Program-made: the position numbers and the translations under genes
NCBI GenBank assembly: GCA_016800925.1
Contig: JABCPU010000133.1
Location: 62,001 to 126,000, forward strand
Reading direction: 5' to 3'
Origin: Suillus spraguei
Taxonomy: Eukaryota; Basidiomycota; Agaricomycetes; Boletales; Suillaceae
DNA length: 64,000 bases
Notes under the pieces: model-generated
What the model was told of the DNA's origin: nothing
Databases searched by the model: none
The model's input: only the letters and a program-made list of their open reading frames with translations
In this document: piece by piece, positions 24,772 to 36,640 of the stretch
How the letters are laid out: each line of letters starts with the position of its first letter
Position numbering within the stretch: position 1 is the first letter of the stretch

Positions 24772-25420
24772 ATGCTGTGTTGTTTTTTTGCGCGTGTGTT
24801 GTTGCGAACGCTGATGGCCTCATCCTTTGTGTCCTCGTTGGCCATGGCGACCTCTGCATCATTTCACGGTCTTCAGAATGGAAGCAGGTATCAAATCGAC
24901 AAAAACAATTACTGGCGGTACAACGGCTTCATCGCCACACCGGAAATGGGTGATATTCGTGTCAATGTGTTCACTTTTGGTGCCAACGCCGCATCTGTTG
25001 AAGACGGCATCTATCTATTGGATGCGAGGACAATTGTTGGACCTATCATTGATGATGATGGCAAGTCTGCGCATTCTCTTCATCTCTTTGCTAATGATGT
25101 GTCACGTTTCCAATGACCTTTGCTGTGCAATCAGCAATCGTCCATGAATACTGTTCGGAGGAATTACCTTCATAGATTTTCGGCAGGCGGGTCCCATTTT
25201 CAGCGGAACAGGAGAGACCGCGACTCTCGCATCGTCGGTAAGGTCATGGACATCATGACATAGCATTCGCATATCGAGTCTCATCACAGCAATTTGGACC
25301 ATGGGGACCTGCAATTCACCGCTTTCGTAGATCGTATTGGCGACCATAGAATCTTAGTCGGCCCACCCCGGAGTACCTCCTCATCGCCTAGATCTCAAAC
25401 AAAACTGCATCCCCCTTTCT
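24772..25420 (+). pseudogene. Second copy of the unknown duplicated gene
   Basis: The start at 24772 gives a hydrophobic leader (MLCCFFARVLLRTLMASSFV) that may be a signal or anchor. It is followed by GSRYQIDKNNYWRYNGFI, MGDIRVNVFTFGANAASVED and GKSAHSLHLFANDVS. After about 25116 similarity to 14191-14500 continues but the frames contain stops (for example TAG in the run after EELPS). No known domain is recognised. It is the better preserved of two inverted copies (the other is at 14191-15800). Confidence 0.5.
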
Positions 25421-26286
25421 CAATGCATCAACTTTTCGTTACATGAGTGGGAACGCGAAAGTTTTTTTAGGAGCAAATATTACTGTACAAATATACTACT
25501 GTAGACACATTTCAGAGTGGCTATGCAAGTATCACAGTATGCCGTCCGAGAGTCGACCGAAGGCGTGTCCTTGTAAGCTAATATCACAGAAAGATTTCCT
25601 ATATATTCCTTTATATTGCAATATAAGACTATATACTTTCCTCACGAGTTCTCTGATGCAGTACTATAAGTATCGAAGCTAAGCGCCTGCAACTTGAAAT
25701 CAAAGTGTCGTAACTTAACACAAAATGAATTCCAAACACTTTATAGCTGTTTGCATAAATGATGACAGTGTGCGCCCTAAGCGCTGAGTGCTCCCTCCTC
25801 CACTAACGTGGGACTCGGAGACGTACCATAACTAGTAGCAGATCCACAGACATCTCAGTTCTGGCTAGATACGGCCATGGCCCATCAGAAAAATATAATT
25901 CGCTACAGAGTGTTACAAAGTGTTACAGAGTGCTTTGTAATACTCGGTAATAAATTACGTTTTTCTGATAGGCTGACGCCTCGACCTTCTTCGGATACGA
26001 TACAATAGACCAATGGGTTGCTAGTATCTGTCCCTACTAGCTCATCACGCAACATACGGAAATGAACGTGAAGCAAGTCAATGACCGTTTGAACTATGGG
26101 TAAACTGGTGAATTACAAATTCCTGCCACCTGGTATCAGAAGGTAACAATCTCTTGCCACATTTTATCAGGAAGCCGAATTCTCGCACTCGTGATGATTC
26201 GATTTGCAACTATCTTGTCATCGCTTTTTCAAGGGGGACGTTTCATACGTGGCTAGTACTAAGGTGCCCAACATTGCCATCGCACA
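25421..26286. other. Intergenic with a small hairpin element
   Basis: No gene seen. It contains the 82-base inverted-repeat element at 25886-25967 and a short match to the inner end of the 16-kb inverted repeat at about 25555-25575. Confidence 0.45.
25886..25967. repeat. Short imperfect palindrome, MITE-like
   Basis: Starts CAGAAAAATATAATT and ends AATTACGTTTTTCTG. The two ~36-base arms pair with a few mismatches, including TGTTACAAAG with CTTTGTAATA, around a ~10-base loop. It could be a miniature transposable element or a transcribed hairpin; no flanking duplication is clear. Confidence 0.5.
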
Positions 26287-26294
26287 TATATAAT
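26287..26294 (+). promoter_or_regulatory. TATA-like box of the aspartic protease gene
   Basis: TATATAAT, 36-43 bases upstream of the ATG at 26330. A good position for a core promoter with a short leader. Confidence 0.4.
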
Positions 26295-26329
26295 AGGCCA
26301 CTGAGTGTGATGTTACTTTCCAGCACGCT

Positions 26330-27798
26330 ATGTTCCCCGCTGCATTGTTAACACTTCTGCTGGTTTTTTCAATCACTGGATCGCCCGTTAAAGCTGGCAA
26401 TTCCCCTATCTCCGTCCCCCTTACCAGTAGGCTACACTTCTCCAATGGTACTAATAATCTTTTGGAGCGCGATAGAGCTCGTGTGAAGGCCCTTAGGGAT
26501 CCCAGCATGCATGGAAAAAGGTTGGCTAACGTCCCTCTGAGAAACGATGAAATGGGCTACTCCCTAGCAGTTGGCATTGGCAACCCCCCAAAAACTTGTA
26601 AGTTCGATACTGAGAAAACATGCGGCTGCTAATGTATTATTGAAGACAACTTGCTTCTCGACAGCGGTAGCGGGAACACATGGATCCGTGCCTCTGCGTA
26701 CGTGGAAACCAGCACCACTGGCTTTTGCACTGGCCGACCTGTAGGGGTCACTTACACGTCTGGCTCCTTCTCTGGTGTGGCATTCAATGATATCATAAAT
26801 TGAATATTTACGATTATTCATAGGAACTGAGTGGCTCGACTATGTCACTATCGGTCCTGGGCTCACTGTCGTCAAGCAGTCCATCGGTGTTGCTGCAGAA
26901 TCAGCAGGCTTTGATTATTTTGACGGTATCATTGGCATCGGGCCTGTAGCCTCGACAGTCGGCACCCTACTAGAATTACCGACAGAGCCGATCCCGACTG
27001 TCACTGACAGCTTGTTTAGCCAAGGCCTCATTTCTGAAAACTTTCTTGGTATCCTTTACCAGCCCTACGTCGATTCGCCGCAAGAAGCCACTGGACATAT
27101 CACCTTTGGTGGAACTGACGATACCAAGTACAATGGTAACATTGTATACATGTAAGCTACCTCGGCTCCTAGATCCATCCAGACTGATAGCAATTGTTTT
27201 GTTTCAGTCCTATCACCGACATCGGGGGTTCACGGGACGTTTGGGGTATCAAATCGAGAATGACATACGACAACGAAGTGATCTTAAGATCCACCGTTGG
27301 TATCGTCGATTCTGGCACCACCTTAATCTTCATTGCCAGTGGTGTGTATCTACTGGAGTGCAGCGAGTAATGATGGTCTAATTAGCGTTCGATAGATGCC
27401 TATCAGAAGTACAGGCGGAAAACCGGCGCTAAATACGATCGTGTGACCGAACTTCTCACTATCTCCAAAAAAGAGTACGGTGCCCTACGGAACTTGAACT
27501 TCCATATTGGCGGGGTGCGTCAATTCTGTCAGCCCATACGCCCCTTGTTCACCATTCTGCACAGCAAACCTACAGTCTCAGCCGTAATGCCCAAATATGG
27601 CCTCGTTCTATCAACTCCCTGATTGGTGGTAAAACGGGTTCCATGTATCTCGTCGTTTGCGACCTTGACACGATCAGCAGCCAAGATGACTTTCATCTTG
27701 GCTACGTATTCATGCAGCGCTTCTACGTTGCGTATGACGCCACCAACTCTCGCATCGGTTTTGCCAAGACCGCGTTCACTGCAGCCACCACCAACTAA
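26330..27798 (+). CDS. Secreted pepsin-type aspartic protease (A1, polyporopepsin-like)
   Basis: The start at 26330 gives a signal peptide (MFPAALLTLLLVFSITGSP), then a propeptide with KRLANVPL before the mature domain. Both catalytic aspartates are visible: the first in LLDSGSGNTWI (about 26655-26690), the second in GIVDSGTTL (about 27303-27330). Other family landmarks are YFDGIIGIGP, VDSPQEATGHITFGG, DFHLGYVFMQRFYVAYD and SRIGFAKT near the end. It ends at TAA 27796-27798. Six or more introns with GT/AG ends restore the frame, so it appears functional. Such enzymes digest external protein at acid pH; the mature domain is of normal length. Confidence 0.9.
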
Positions 27799-28715
27799 TG
27801 TGGAATTGCCAAGGTAGACGGAGGACCATTTTGCAGACGCAAAGCAGCATACAGATTTGAAGGTTGTGCGTACTCTTCTGAAATGGCAATGGTATCACCG
27901 TTGCGGACGCACATCCTCGACACAGTGAATGGGTTGGCAAGGGTGGATAGGTGGATACATCAGCCTTGAAGTTACTGTTGAACTCCGATGCATCCGAGAG
28001 AGAAGAGAAGAGCCTGGCCGAAGAATCCAAGAAGCAAGGCACGAGGGAGAGAAGCTGAGGAACGTGGTTCGAGCGCAAGCCACATTTGGCCAATGGGCAC
28101 ATTGGGGTTTGCAATATTTAAGACAGGTTTGAATGTCGTGCGAAATGTGAAGATACTTAATATTTAGGTTGTCGTCTGAGCAGATGTAAAGTTTCAAATA
28201 CTATTACCTGATCCGGAATGCACAATCAATGGGTAATGCACAATGCACTCCAGAGCTCATCACTCTACACATATTTCATTCGGAACAGCTGGAGGACAAG
28301 TATTAGTATATGCTCAATAAGACTACCAAATCGAATATTTAAAATCGGTGCTGTGAAGCCTTCCCGAGATGAAACATCGTGCGAGTGTACCCAAAATGAG
28401 TGATTTTTGAACACTAAATCCAAGATCCACCGCGATCCCATTAACCTATCAACATAGAAACTTCAACATATATAAAATACACCATTCTGAAGCTACTCCA
28501 GGTGTTTTCATGTCAATAGAACACCACCACAGTATGCTATTCACAATTCATGAGCAAAGCGTGACGGTTAGGCTAGATTGGGAAATCATACCTCGGCTTC
28601 ATTGAGTCTCCGCTTTTTTGTGCATTCGGCAGAATCGGCACACACCAGCACTTACTTTCATGTTTATTTCATTGCTGATAATGTCTGAATAGGTATACAC
28701 ACCGGTGCTCCCTTC
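27799..28715. other. Intergenic
   Basis: No gene supported. The antisense frames at 27776-28197 carry no motif. Confidence 0.45.
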
Positions 28716-29000
28716 TTGAGTCATGCGGCACAGCAAATGAACGGCCCACTGCCCTTCCCTTCATTCAATCCACCACCTGCATACCCCCTCCATTATCCAG
28801 GTAGCGGGCCACAATTTGGGCAGCCAGCGCCAGCGCCTTCTGAGGCTCATCCTCTTGGAGCCTTACCGGACCTCCCACCACAGCTACAAGCTGGACCATC
28901 CACTGGCAGATATATGCCTTACCCCCTGCATGGCCTTCCTGCACCATTAAGTAGAGTTTCAGCAAGTAATGATCACTCAGCGCATCCTAGTATTTATTAG
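28716..29000 (+). CDS. Proline-rich open frame of unknown function
   Basis: About 90 codons rich in P, G, L, A and S (PFPSFNPPPAYPLHYPG). The frame is open upstream of 28716, so it could be a last exon: an AG precedes it near 28693. No partner exon is recognised. The biased composition suggests it may once have been coding, but it could be a relic. Confidence 0.25.
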   Translation: MSHAAQQMNGPLPFPSFNPPPAYPLHYPGSGPQFGQPAPAPSEAHPLGALPDLPPQLQAGPSTGRYMPYPLHGLPAPLSRVSASNDHSAHPSIY

Positions 29001-29443
29001 TAGGTATTATTTTCTCAATGAAATTTGATTTTGAGCTCATTATTGAAGTTACAAACGATGTGGAACACTGGACTTTCATTTGCTTTGTGTGCTGTCGGAC
29101 TTTGAGTATCATCGTGTATTGGCCGAGGTGCCATGTATGACATAGTGTGACGAAATTGTGCATTTCTATTGTGTTTTTGACATCTCAACTTCCAGAGCTG
29201 CCGCTGCAACAAGCTCGCAACAAAATAAAAAATTATTGTTGGGCCCAATGCGCAGAGACCTAATGTATACACTACAGTAGATCCGATATGAATATGTGTT
29301 GTTGTTGTGTTGCTATTCAGCAATAAGTAAAAATTGTGCATTTCCCGTTGAATGATAGTATTAGTGGTACTCAAAACAAATTTTGAAACTTGCTTAGACA
29401 TCGCCTAAATGCTTTCAACTCTCGGCTAAAGCCTTGAAGAAAC
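29001..29443. other. Intergenic
   Basis: No gene seen. Confidence 0.4.
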
Positions 29444-29905
29444 TTGGCCAATGACCCAGATTCAAGGTCAGGCTGGCATCATATGGCAGACCTTGAAACC
29501 ACCATGCCTCCTGCCTGTTGTCAACATGCCCGTCGTTCTGCATGCCTCAAAGTCAATACACCATTGCACTTGGGGGCGATGGACGAAGAATCAAATAATC
29601 AATCAAACCCACCTCTTGAACAGTCTGGACCCCGGCTCACCATCCAGTGGCACAATGACCGTGCACTTACAGACACGCTGGTGAACTATCTGACGACTCA
29701 CCCCGCTGATTGTAAAATTCTATTTTATTCCGATGGCAAAAAAGCCATGGCTGCTGCAGATGATGGTCCCTCAGGCTCAGATAAGGGGCAAATATATGGC
29801 GTTCTCGCCAAGCTCATCTGCCTCGGTCTGCAGCCACTGTTGTCCTTCCTCGGTCTGCAGCCACTGTTGTCCTCCCTCAGTAGAGTAGAGCATAGGTATG
29901 GGTAA
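29444..29905 (+). pseudogene. N-terminal fragment of a Myb/SANT-like transposon-associated protein
   Basis: The frame contains the block IQWHNDRALTDTLVNYLTT, HPADCKILFYSDGKKA and GPSGSDKGQIYGVLAKLI, a pattern I associate with DNA-binding regions of mushroom transposon-linked proteins. The frame then runs into a tandem 30-base repeat (GGTCTGCAGCCACTGTTGTC, twice) and stops. No downstream part is seen, so it is likely a truncated relic. Confidence 0.35.
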
Positions 29906-30991
29906 AACAGCGGTGTATCGCTGATGGGTGTGGCAGGTTACAGTGGATTGTGCGCTGCTTAAAGACCTCTGCTGATACTACTATACTATGTAGTATGACT
30001 TTCCCCTGTGTATCATATATATCATGCTTTGAAAATCATAAGTGTTTCAATGTCTGACTTCATGCCGACTCGCCAAGTGTGATTTAAGTCTTCTTAAGCG
30101 AGTTCTTTCAGAACTTTAGCCGGGAGTTTGAAGCATTTAAGCGAGTTTCAAAAGGTGTTAAGCGAGTTTCAAAAGTTACCTTGAGTACCACTATTAAACA
30201 GATCTTGCACGACAAGAAAAATATAAAACATCAGTGAACATTAAGGGTATTCAAAGTAAAATTTTAAACACTCTGAAACGGTTCTGAAACATTTTGAAAC
30301 AATTCAGAACCACTCTGAAAGTTGTTTTGAAAGGCTCTGGAAGCTGGTTAAATCAACTTGCACTGGCTTAAGGCACTCACATGATGAGTTTAGGGCAAGC
30401 AGGGCCCTCCAGCTCCATGCTCAGAGGACCCGTGATCAATTTTAAAACCGAGAAGTGACAGCTCCTTGTAGAAACAGAAAAGTAAAGTACATGTAAAGTA
30501 TGAATGCATCACGTATGCGTGTGCAGTTGACTCAGAGGAAACTAGTATACAAGTCACCTAATGACTGGTGACTGAATCAAAGACTGCATCAGCAAACTAG
30601 CAAAACCTTGTACAGATTTGTACAGATTTGTACAAACAGCACAATCCCACAGCTAAGTGCCCTCTTTACAATATTGTCACAAAGGCTTACAATCCATACA
30701 CAAAGGCACAATATTGACAGACTGGACAGACTAGACAATGTAGACAAACCAGACAGTGTAGACAAACCAGACATTGCAGGCAGATTGGACATTCATCAGG
30801 AAAAATACCAAATCATCATAGTCATAGTGGCAGCTATATAGTGCTACATAGGCGGTGTAGTACTATGTAGACAACCAGGCTACTATATAGTACTACATAC
30901 CTGGTGTAGCCAGAACTAGGACTATGTAGAGCAACAGTTGGCGGTAGTAGCAACCTGTAGTCATTGTAGCACAGTAGCAGTAGTAGTAGAT
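29906..30991. other. Repeat-rich gap at the 3' side of the Plavaka-type element
   Basis: No gene. AAGCGAGTT(T) recurs four times at 30090-30175. CTGAAAC-type motifs recur at 30275-30340. TACAGATTTG recurs at 30610-30640. A degenerate ~10-base repeat (AGACAAACCAGACA type) fills 30715-30790, and TACTATATAGT/CTACAT palindromic motifs lie at 30835-30910. Subterminal repeats of a DNA transposon are one explanation. Confidence 0.4.
30715..30795 (+). repeat. Degenerate short tandem repeat
   Basis: Successive units such as GACAGACTG, GACAGACTA, GACAATGTA, GACAAACCA, GACAGTGTA, GACAAACCA, GACATTGCA: a 9- to 10-base period with a conserved GACA start. Confidence 0.55.
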
Positions 30992-31132
30992 CTAGACACT
31001 ATGAGCAGAAATACAAAAAGTCTCAAGGTCAATAAAAGTATTCAAATAAAAATCATGTGCCATCTCATAGACATTCACACTCATCCACCCGGGGTCAACA
31101 GATGGACCTAACTTTGGAATAAGGTGACATGG

Positions 31133-31607
31133 TGTTACAATCGTACGTGCCCCTATTCATTCTTCCCTTGCTTCCTTACTTGTATATCATGTCACATGAC
31201 TCTGACTCATATGCTCAACACATTTGTACTATAGTTGCCTTCCTTATTTGGATACGCACTTACTTTCCCACGCCTCTCTTGGTCCATGCGCACATATTGG
31301 TCTATTTAAGCACATTGTACTTGTAGTAGATTCTTTACTTTAATCTTACTGGGTTTTACCTGGAACTTCCTTCGCTTAGGTCTCCAACCTAAGTCGTCCT
31401 TGAATTGTCTCTAAGTCTAAGCACTCCTTAGCCTTAGTCTCTATTCTTGTAGAACCTCTTAGACTTGTCTTTGAGGCCAAACCCTTGATCGTACTCGGAA
31501 CGCGTTCCTTGTACTTTCACCTTGTCCTCTTCTGGACATTGTAGAACTTCCCAGCAGACCGACTGTGTCTTTTCACTGTCGCTGGTGACGCCACCCCAGT
31601 CGTAACA
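31133..31607 (+). repeat. Solo LTR, family D, in the transposase 3' end
   Basis: 475 bases from TGTTACAATCG to CGTAACA, flanked on both sides by CATGG, a 5-base target duplication. Same family as the LTRs of the chromovirus at 51286-59853. No internal region, so it is a solo LTR left by recombination. Confidence 0.88.
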
Positions 31608-32069
31608 CATGGATGAACAATTGTATCTAGATGTATCATGGCTGCATTCCATTGCAGCTGATGAGTCAAACATGACACTTGATGCAGGCCACAGGAGGGA
31701 TCTGGCTCCCAAAGTGGCGTGAATCACTCGATGTAAGCTAGTGGTCCACTCCCAACTTGAAATTGACGAGGCAAGGTGAATATAACACGAACTTGTGCAA
31801 CTCGCATACCTACAGTATCCATTTCAGTTGCAAGGCCTTGAACAGTAACCATTGCTTACCTTCAAATGTCTGCAAATTCGACGTCCTAACACCATCATTT
31901 ATCAGTGCCATATCAAATCTAGCGGGGGTCCCAGGTTTCCAGCCAGGACCAGGCTGCACTTCAGGTGTCGCTCTAATGCGCAACTGCTTTGGTGAGTCAC
32001 TGGAGCGTGGATCAGGAGGAGTAACTATGACGACTTGTTGATAAACATCAAACCAGTCATGTGGACCGG

Positions 32070-33050
32070 TGTAGCAAGAAAAGTCATGCTGACCATCAAA
32101 ACCCCGTTTTCGACAAGCATCTTGTTAACATCTGTGGTGGCAACCGAAGAATTTCCTTATAGCAACGAAATAGCCTTTTTGCTCCACTAAGGCAGAACTG
32201 TTCTTCTCCTGTGAACCCTTGCTGGATCCTTGCGCTGATGCCCTCATGTCTTGTTCTATTCCATCTAGAATCCATTGGTGTGTAGTTACCTTGCTTCTGC
32301 TGTTACTAAATCTATGGCAGGATTTACCTTACATCTCAAGGGGCTGCTGCATGCTGTGCGCCTCTTTATTAAATACCCTGTTTATTTTCCTTCTCGCTAC
32401 TGGACTCGCATAATCATCTTGTACGTGCTCGCCTATGTTAAAAAGGACTCAACATACATACCATTACTTTACTTCCCATTACATCCCTTCACTAGGACTT
32501 AGTATCAGAAATGCTCACTAGTTGCAATCCATTTGGTTTTGAACTCTCCTCCATTCAAACATCACTCTTAGATTTAACCGCCGGTAACTTTACTGCTCGA
32601 AGTACCATGTGACTTTTGACTTTGCTACTCATAACCGGACCGCAGCCAGTGATCTTGCTGGGTCGTTCTCTCTCTCACCTGCGTTCTCGCTCATACAGAG
32701 TTGCCGCTACTGCTACCGCACCGCTGGTAGTATTAACATTTTCGTCTCACCCAAGTAACTTTGTCCTTGCTCTCACTAGCTAACCGTTGCAGGTATCCTT
32801 ACCGCACGTGTACCGCTGACACCGCGCTAGTACCGCTGACACTGCGCTAGTGCCACCGATATACTGCTACCACTGCTAACCTTGGAAGTTGGAATTCTCA
32901 TTGCCTTATTAGTACTTTGTTGTTTCCTTCACACTAACTTAGAAGGAATTGCTTCTATTTGCAGTCCTCTTGGGTCGAACATTTCACTCGCACCTTCAGT
33001 AGGATTAATGCTGCGCTTATACTTAGGCCAGCGCTAGTTTCTTTGTTTCA
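32070..33050 (+). repeat. Solo LTR, family A, in the transposase gene
   Basis: 981 bases from TGTAGCAAGAAAAGTCATGC to TTTCTTTGTTTCA, flanked by CCGG on both sides, a 4-base target duplication. The second copy is at 61036-61987. It interrupts the coding sequence between NNIIPG and PHDWFDVYQQ. Confidence 0.88.
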
Positions 33051-35781
33051 CCGGGGATGATGTTGTTGCATGGCACGTGCTTGTGCAGGAAAGATTTGAG
33101 GGCAGGGAGAAACATGGTGGCGCCATGTGCAGTGATGAGGTGATCAACAGACTGCCAAGGGTGTGCAGGAGTTTTGGCGAGAACATGGACCACTGCATCA
33201 ATAGGAAGTGACGGACTTGCATTTGTGGGGGCAGCGCTGCACAATTCTTCAATCTCGGCATCTGAGTATGAATCCAAGTCATATCTGTGGTTGGGATCTG
33301 TGTGACTGGATGCTGTGGCTGACTGAGAGCATTCTGACAACCAATCAAGGTAAGAACTACACAGGAATACGGCTTCTTGCCGTTGAAGCCACAAGGCCAT
33401 TTGCTCCTCGTAGTTGCATTTGTTGCTGGCACGATAGGCGTCTTTGGCAAAATTGATATGTAAATGTTTGGGAAGCTCAGTGTTGAAACCATCGGTGGAA
33501 CCAAATAGAGTGATTGACTTAACAAAGTGTGAGATTTGATGGAGTTTAGGAATATTAAAGTGATCGCAAACTTCAAGCTCTTGAAGGATGTCCTTGTTGG
33601 CATGAAACACTGCAAGTGTGCTCTCCAGACCATCAAGGGAATCAACAGTGTGCATTCGAAGTTGTGCGTAATATGAAAAGTCTAGAATGGCTTGCGCAAC
33701 CACTAAGACTCAACTAGCAAATGAAATCAATGATTGTGTCAGCAGCATGGCTTACTAAACTTTACCTTGGGACAGCACCAGCAAGCAGACCAACGAAGAC
33801 ACATTGAATTTCTTTATGTTCTGTACCCATCCACTGTCTCACGGTCGAAATACCTTTTTGAAGTGCCAAAGTCCAGGGTAATCTGGCATTACTTTGAAGC
33901 ATGAGTCCATTTCATCTTCACCAACAATTTCAAGACACCTTTATGGACCTGGTGGAGGAGGTCAGGCGTGAAGGCAAGAAAGATGTCAGTGTGAGGGACA
34001 TTTGCCCAGAATGGGTTGAAGATGGTGCGTAACCTATTGTCGTCGAATTGAATTGGATGCTGACCATTCTTCTGCTTCTCTAATATATCTTTTGTCACCT
34101 TAGGGTCCCACATCAGTGAAGTCAACGGATCCCCTCGTTCATCAGCAGTGACCAAACACTTTGGACACCAATTTTCTTTACAACATGCAACAAGACATTG
34201 CTCTGGGAAATCAGCTACATAAGCAGCAAGGATGGGGAAGACTTGATGGATTAATGAGTCTGTGCAGACCATCTCAACACCATTTTGACCGGCAGCAATG
34301 AGGGGTTCGAGGAGCAAGGACATGCAGTGGTGGAAAAGCCTGTAACCAGCAAGGGAGTGTGCATCAGAAGTAAAGCAATCAAGCTTTCCAGCAGGTAAGT
34401 ATCCTATAAGGACCATTGCTCATGCTGATGTTTGTCGCCTCTTCTCTTTCGCAATGTTGCTAATGGTTAGGTACATGGGCCATGCTGATTTATCGCCTCA
34501 AAATTGCGACAGACATGTTTTGTTGGAAGCAAGAATTATGGGTGCGAGTGTCGCGCCTTTCGGCAACAGTTTCTAGACACCATAGGTAAGTACTTATTAT
34601 TTTCGCTTTTCCGGGTGTACTTACTTGCTTGTTGCACCACCAGTCAGCCATCCACATGTTGTCAATTACTCGGTGAAGTCCTGCTGGGTCTGTGTATGCT
34701 CACACAGGTGCATACACCATGTGATCACAGAACAATGGATTTCCAATGAGGTCTTTGATGCACTCAACAGGATCTCGCATCCAGACTTTGACTTCTTCAT
34801 GCAGTGTCTGGCCCTTCTCATCTGTTTTATTTCCCTGGACCTTAACCTTTTTGCAACTCCAGGCTGCTGTGTGTGGAAGCTTGTCGACTTTCTGGAGGAA
34901 AGATCTGTTATTGTGAAAAAAAGGTTTCATTCGGTTTTGTGTCTATCACCATGGTGAGTACAAATTCTTCAAATTTCAACATTAAACTTACTATCAGTAA
35001 TTTCAGAAACTCATCTGTTCGAGTCTGGCCAAGGTTTTTAACAAGCCATGCAGCGAGTCCCCATTCCTCCCTTGCAAGCTGAAGTTAATTGCCTTGCAGA
35101 CATGACAGGCAATGATTGGTATGTACCCATCATTGAAGGGAGCCCATTTGTCCTCGCCCATACACTCCTTATACTGCTGAAACCTCCCAAAGCTGGTTTG
35201 TCCTTCACGCAGTGTTTGGCCAGTGCCAACACATTGTTCAAAATATCACATGTGGTCCTCATCTTCAACCTCCTCAATGGTCACCCGCTGATGTTTTGCC
35301 GCTGCTGGGATGTCTGCATCGGGATTGGAAGACTCAGAGTGTGAGCGGCAATGGGGGGAATATGAGTCAGCATGAGAGTCAGTATTGGTGTTGGCTTGGT
35401 TTGATAAACGAGGTGCGCCAATGTCATTTTGATTTTCAACAAGCAACTCCCACTGCCTTCTATAGTCAGGGCATCCTGCGATATGTTTCCTGACACCTCC
35501 CAATGTGGGCAGCTCCTTGGCACAGAATCCGCAGTGAGGCATGGTGAGTGGGAGTGGGTTGCTTGCTAACTTTGTAACATTTTTTTTGATGGTTTTTTTT
35601 TAAAGGCAGGAACCAATCTGGTGCACACTTCAGGCCTGTCACAGTGGATCCAACAGATGACATTGAGGTTGTACGACTCGAGAACAGCGAAGATTGCTCC
35701 ATGGTGAGTGTTGACTCTATCCTCTATCACTGGTTTGGACTACTGATTACTAAAAAGTGATTTTAAAATGCAGGCCCTGCC

Positions 35782-36245
35782 TGTTACAGTCATACATGCC
35801 CCTGTTATTTTCTCTTTGTTTCCTTTACCTGTATATTACATAACGAACTCTGACTCATATGCTCAATGCATCTGTACTATAGTTGCCTTCCTTCTTTGGA
35901 TACGCACTTACATTCTCACGACTCTCTTGGTCCGTGCGCACATATTGACCTATTTAAGCACGTTGTATTACGCTTGTATACTTCACTTTAATCTTACTGA
36001 GTTTTACCTGGAACATCCTTCGCTTAGGTCTCCAACCTAAGTCGTCTCTAAGTCTAAGCACTCCTTAGTCTTAGTCTCTATTCTTGTAGAACCTCTTAGA
36101 CTTGTCTTTGAGGCCAAACCCTTGATCGTACTCGGAACGCGTTCCTTGTACTTTCACCTTGTCCTCTTCTGGACATTGTAGAATCTCCCAGCAGACTGTC
36201 AAGTGTCTTTTCACTGTTGGTGGTGACGCCATCCCAGTCGTAACA
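35782..36245 (+). repeat. Solo LTR, family D
   Basis: From TGTTACAGTCATACATG to CAGTCGTAACA, with CTGCC repeated exactly at both sides (35777-35781 and 36246-36250). It is inserted about 240 bases upstream of the transposase start. Confidence 0.88.
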
Positions 36246-36640
36246 CTGCCCTGGTTACTGCGCCACACTACACTAGTCTCGATATACCATGAGCAGCAAG
36301 CACTAACTCTAAAAGTTGCGCCTGTTTGGCCTCCTCACAATGCCTCACTTCTGCCTCCCAGCGCTCTACAATGAGTCTTTGCAAGTCTGCTTGCAGTAAG
36401 GTAAGAGCTGGACCCGGCACCATTTACAAGAGCTGCAATTTTTTTGCATGCTCACAACCCTTCACTTCTGCCTCCCAATGCTCCATAATTAGTTTTTGCA
36501 AGTAGGACTGACTAACCATGACAGGGCTGGGTGTTTGGCGAAACAGCAAAGGAAGTGGATACACAGGCTCATTGAGCTTTGGCCTGCAAGCCGGTGAGCA
36601 TTGGGGCCATGATGAAGACATGCAGCTAACCTTTTGATAA
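36246..36640 (-). pseudogene. Relic with two tandem coiled-coil-like coding repeats
   Basis: On the minus strand two units separated by about 115 bases read LQKLIMEHWEAEVKGCEHAK (about 36430-36505) and LQRLIVERWEAEVRHCEEAK (about 36310-36385), so the similarity is preserved at protein level. Stops lie between and after them. I do not recognise the parent protein. Confidence 0.4.

Larger units (their letters stand above)
30992..35542 (-). pseudogene. Plavaka-type (CACTA superfamily) transposase, split by two LTRs
   Basis: The start at 35542 gives an N-terminal C2H2-like finger (CGFCAKELPTLGGVRKHIAG). Then come REEWGLAAWLVKNLGQTR (about 35050), NNRSFLQKVDKLP and RDPVECIKDLIGNPLF (34740-34900), GDKSAWPMYLTISNIAKEKR (about 34460), [69 protein letters not shown] and, after the first LTR, VAQVRVIFTLP and LAYIEWFTPLWEPDP, ending at TAG 30992-30994 after the second LTR. 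Taking out each LTR plus one copy of its target duplication leaves the frame open across both junctions. Independent breaks exist, for example a TGA at about 34424-34426 where CGA is expected. No functional product is likely. Confidence 0.8.

Noticed and set aside
17767..27798. A biosynthetic gene cluster around the P450
   Set aside because: Neighbours are aprataxin, pseudogenes and a protease; no synthase, transferase or pathway regulator is present.
31133..36245. A full-length LTR retrotransposon bounded by the two family D LTRs
   Set aside because: Each LTR has its own perfect 5-base target duplication (CATGG and CTGCC) and the DNA between is a DNA-transposon gene, so they are independent solo LTRs.
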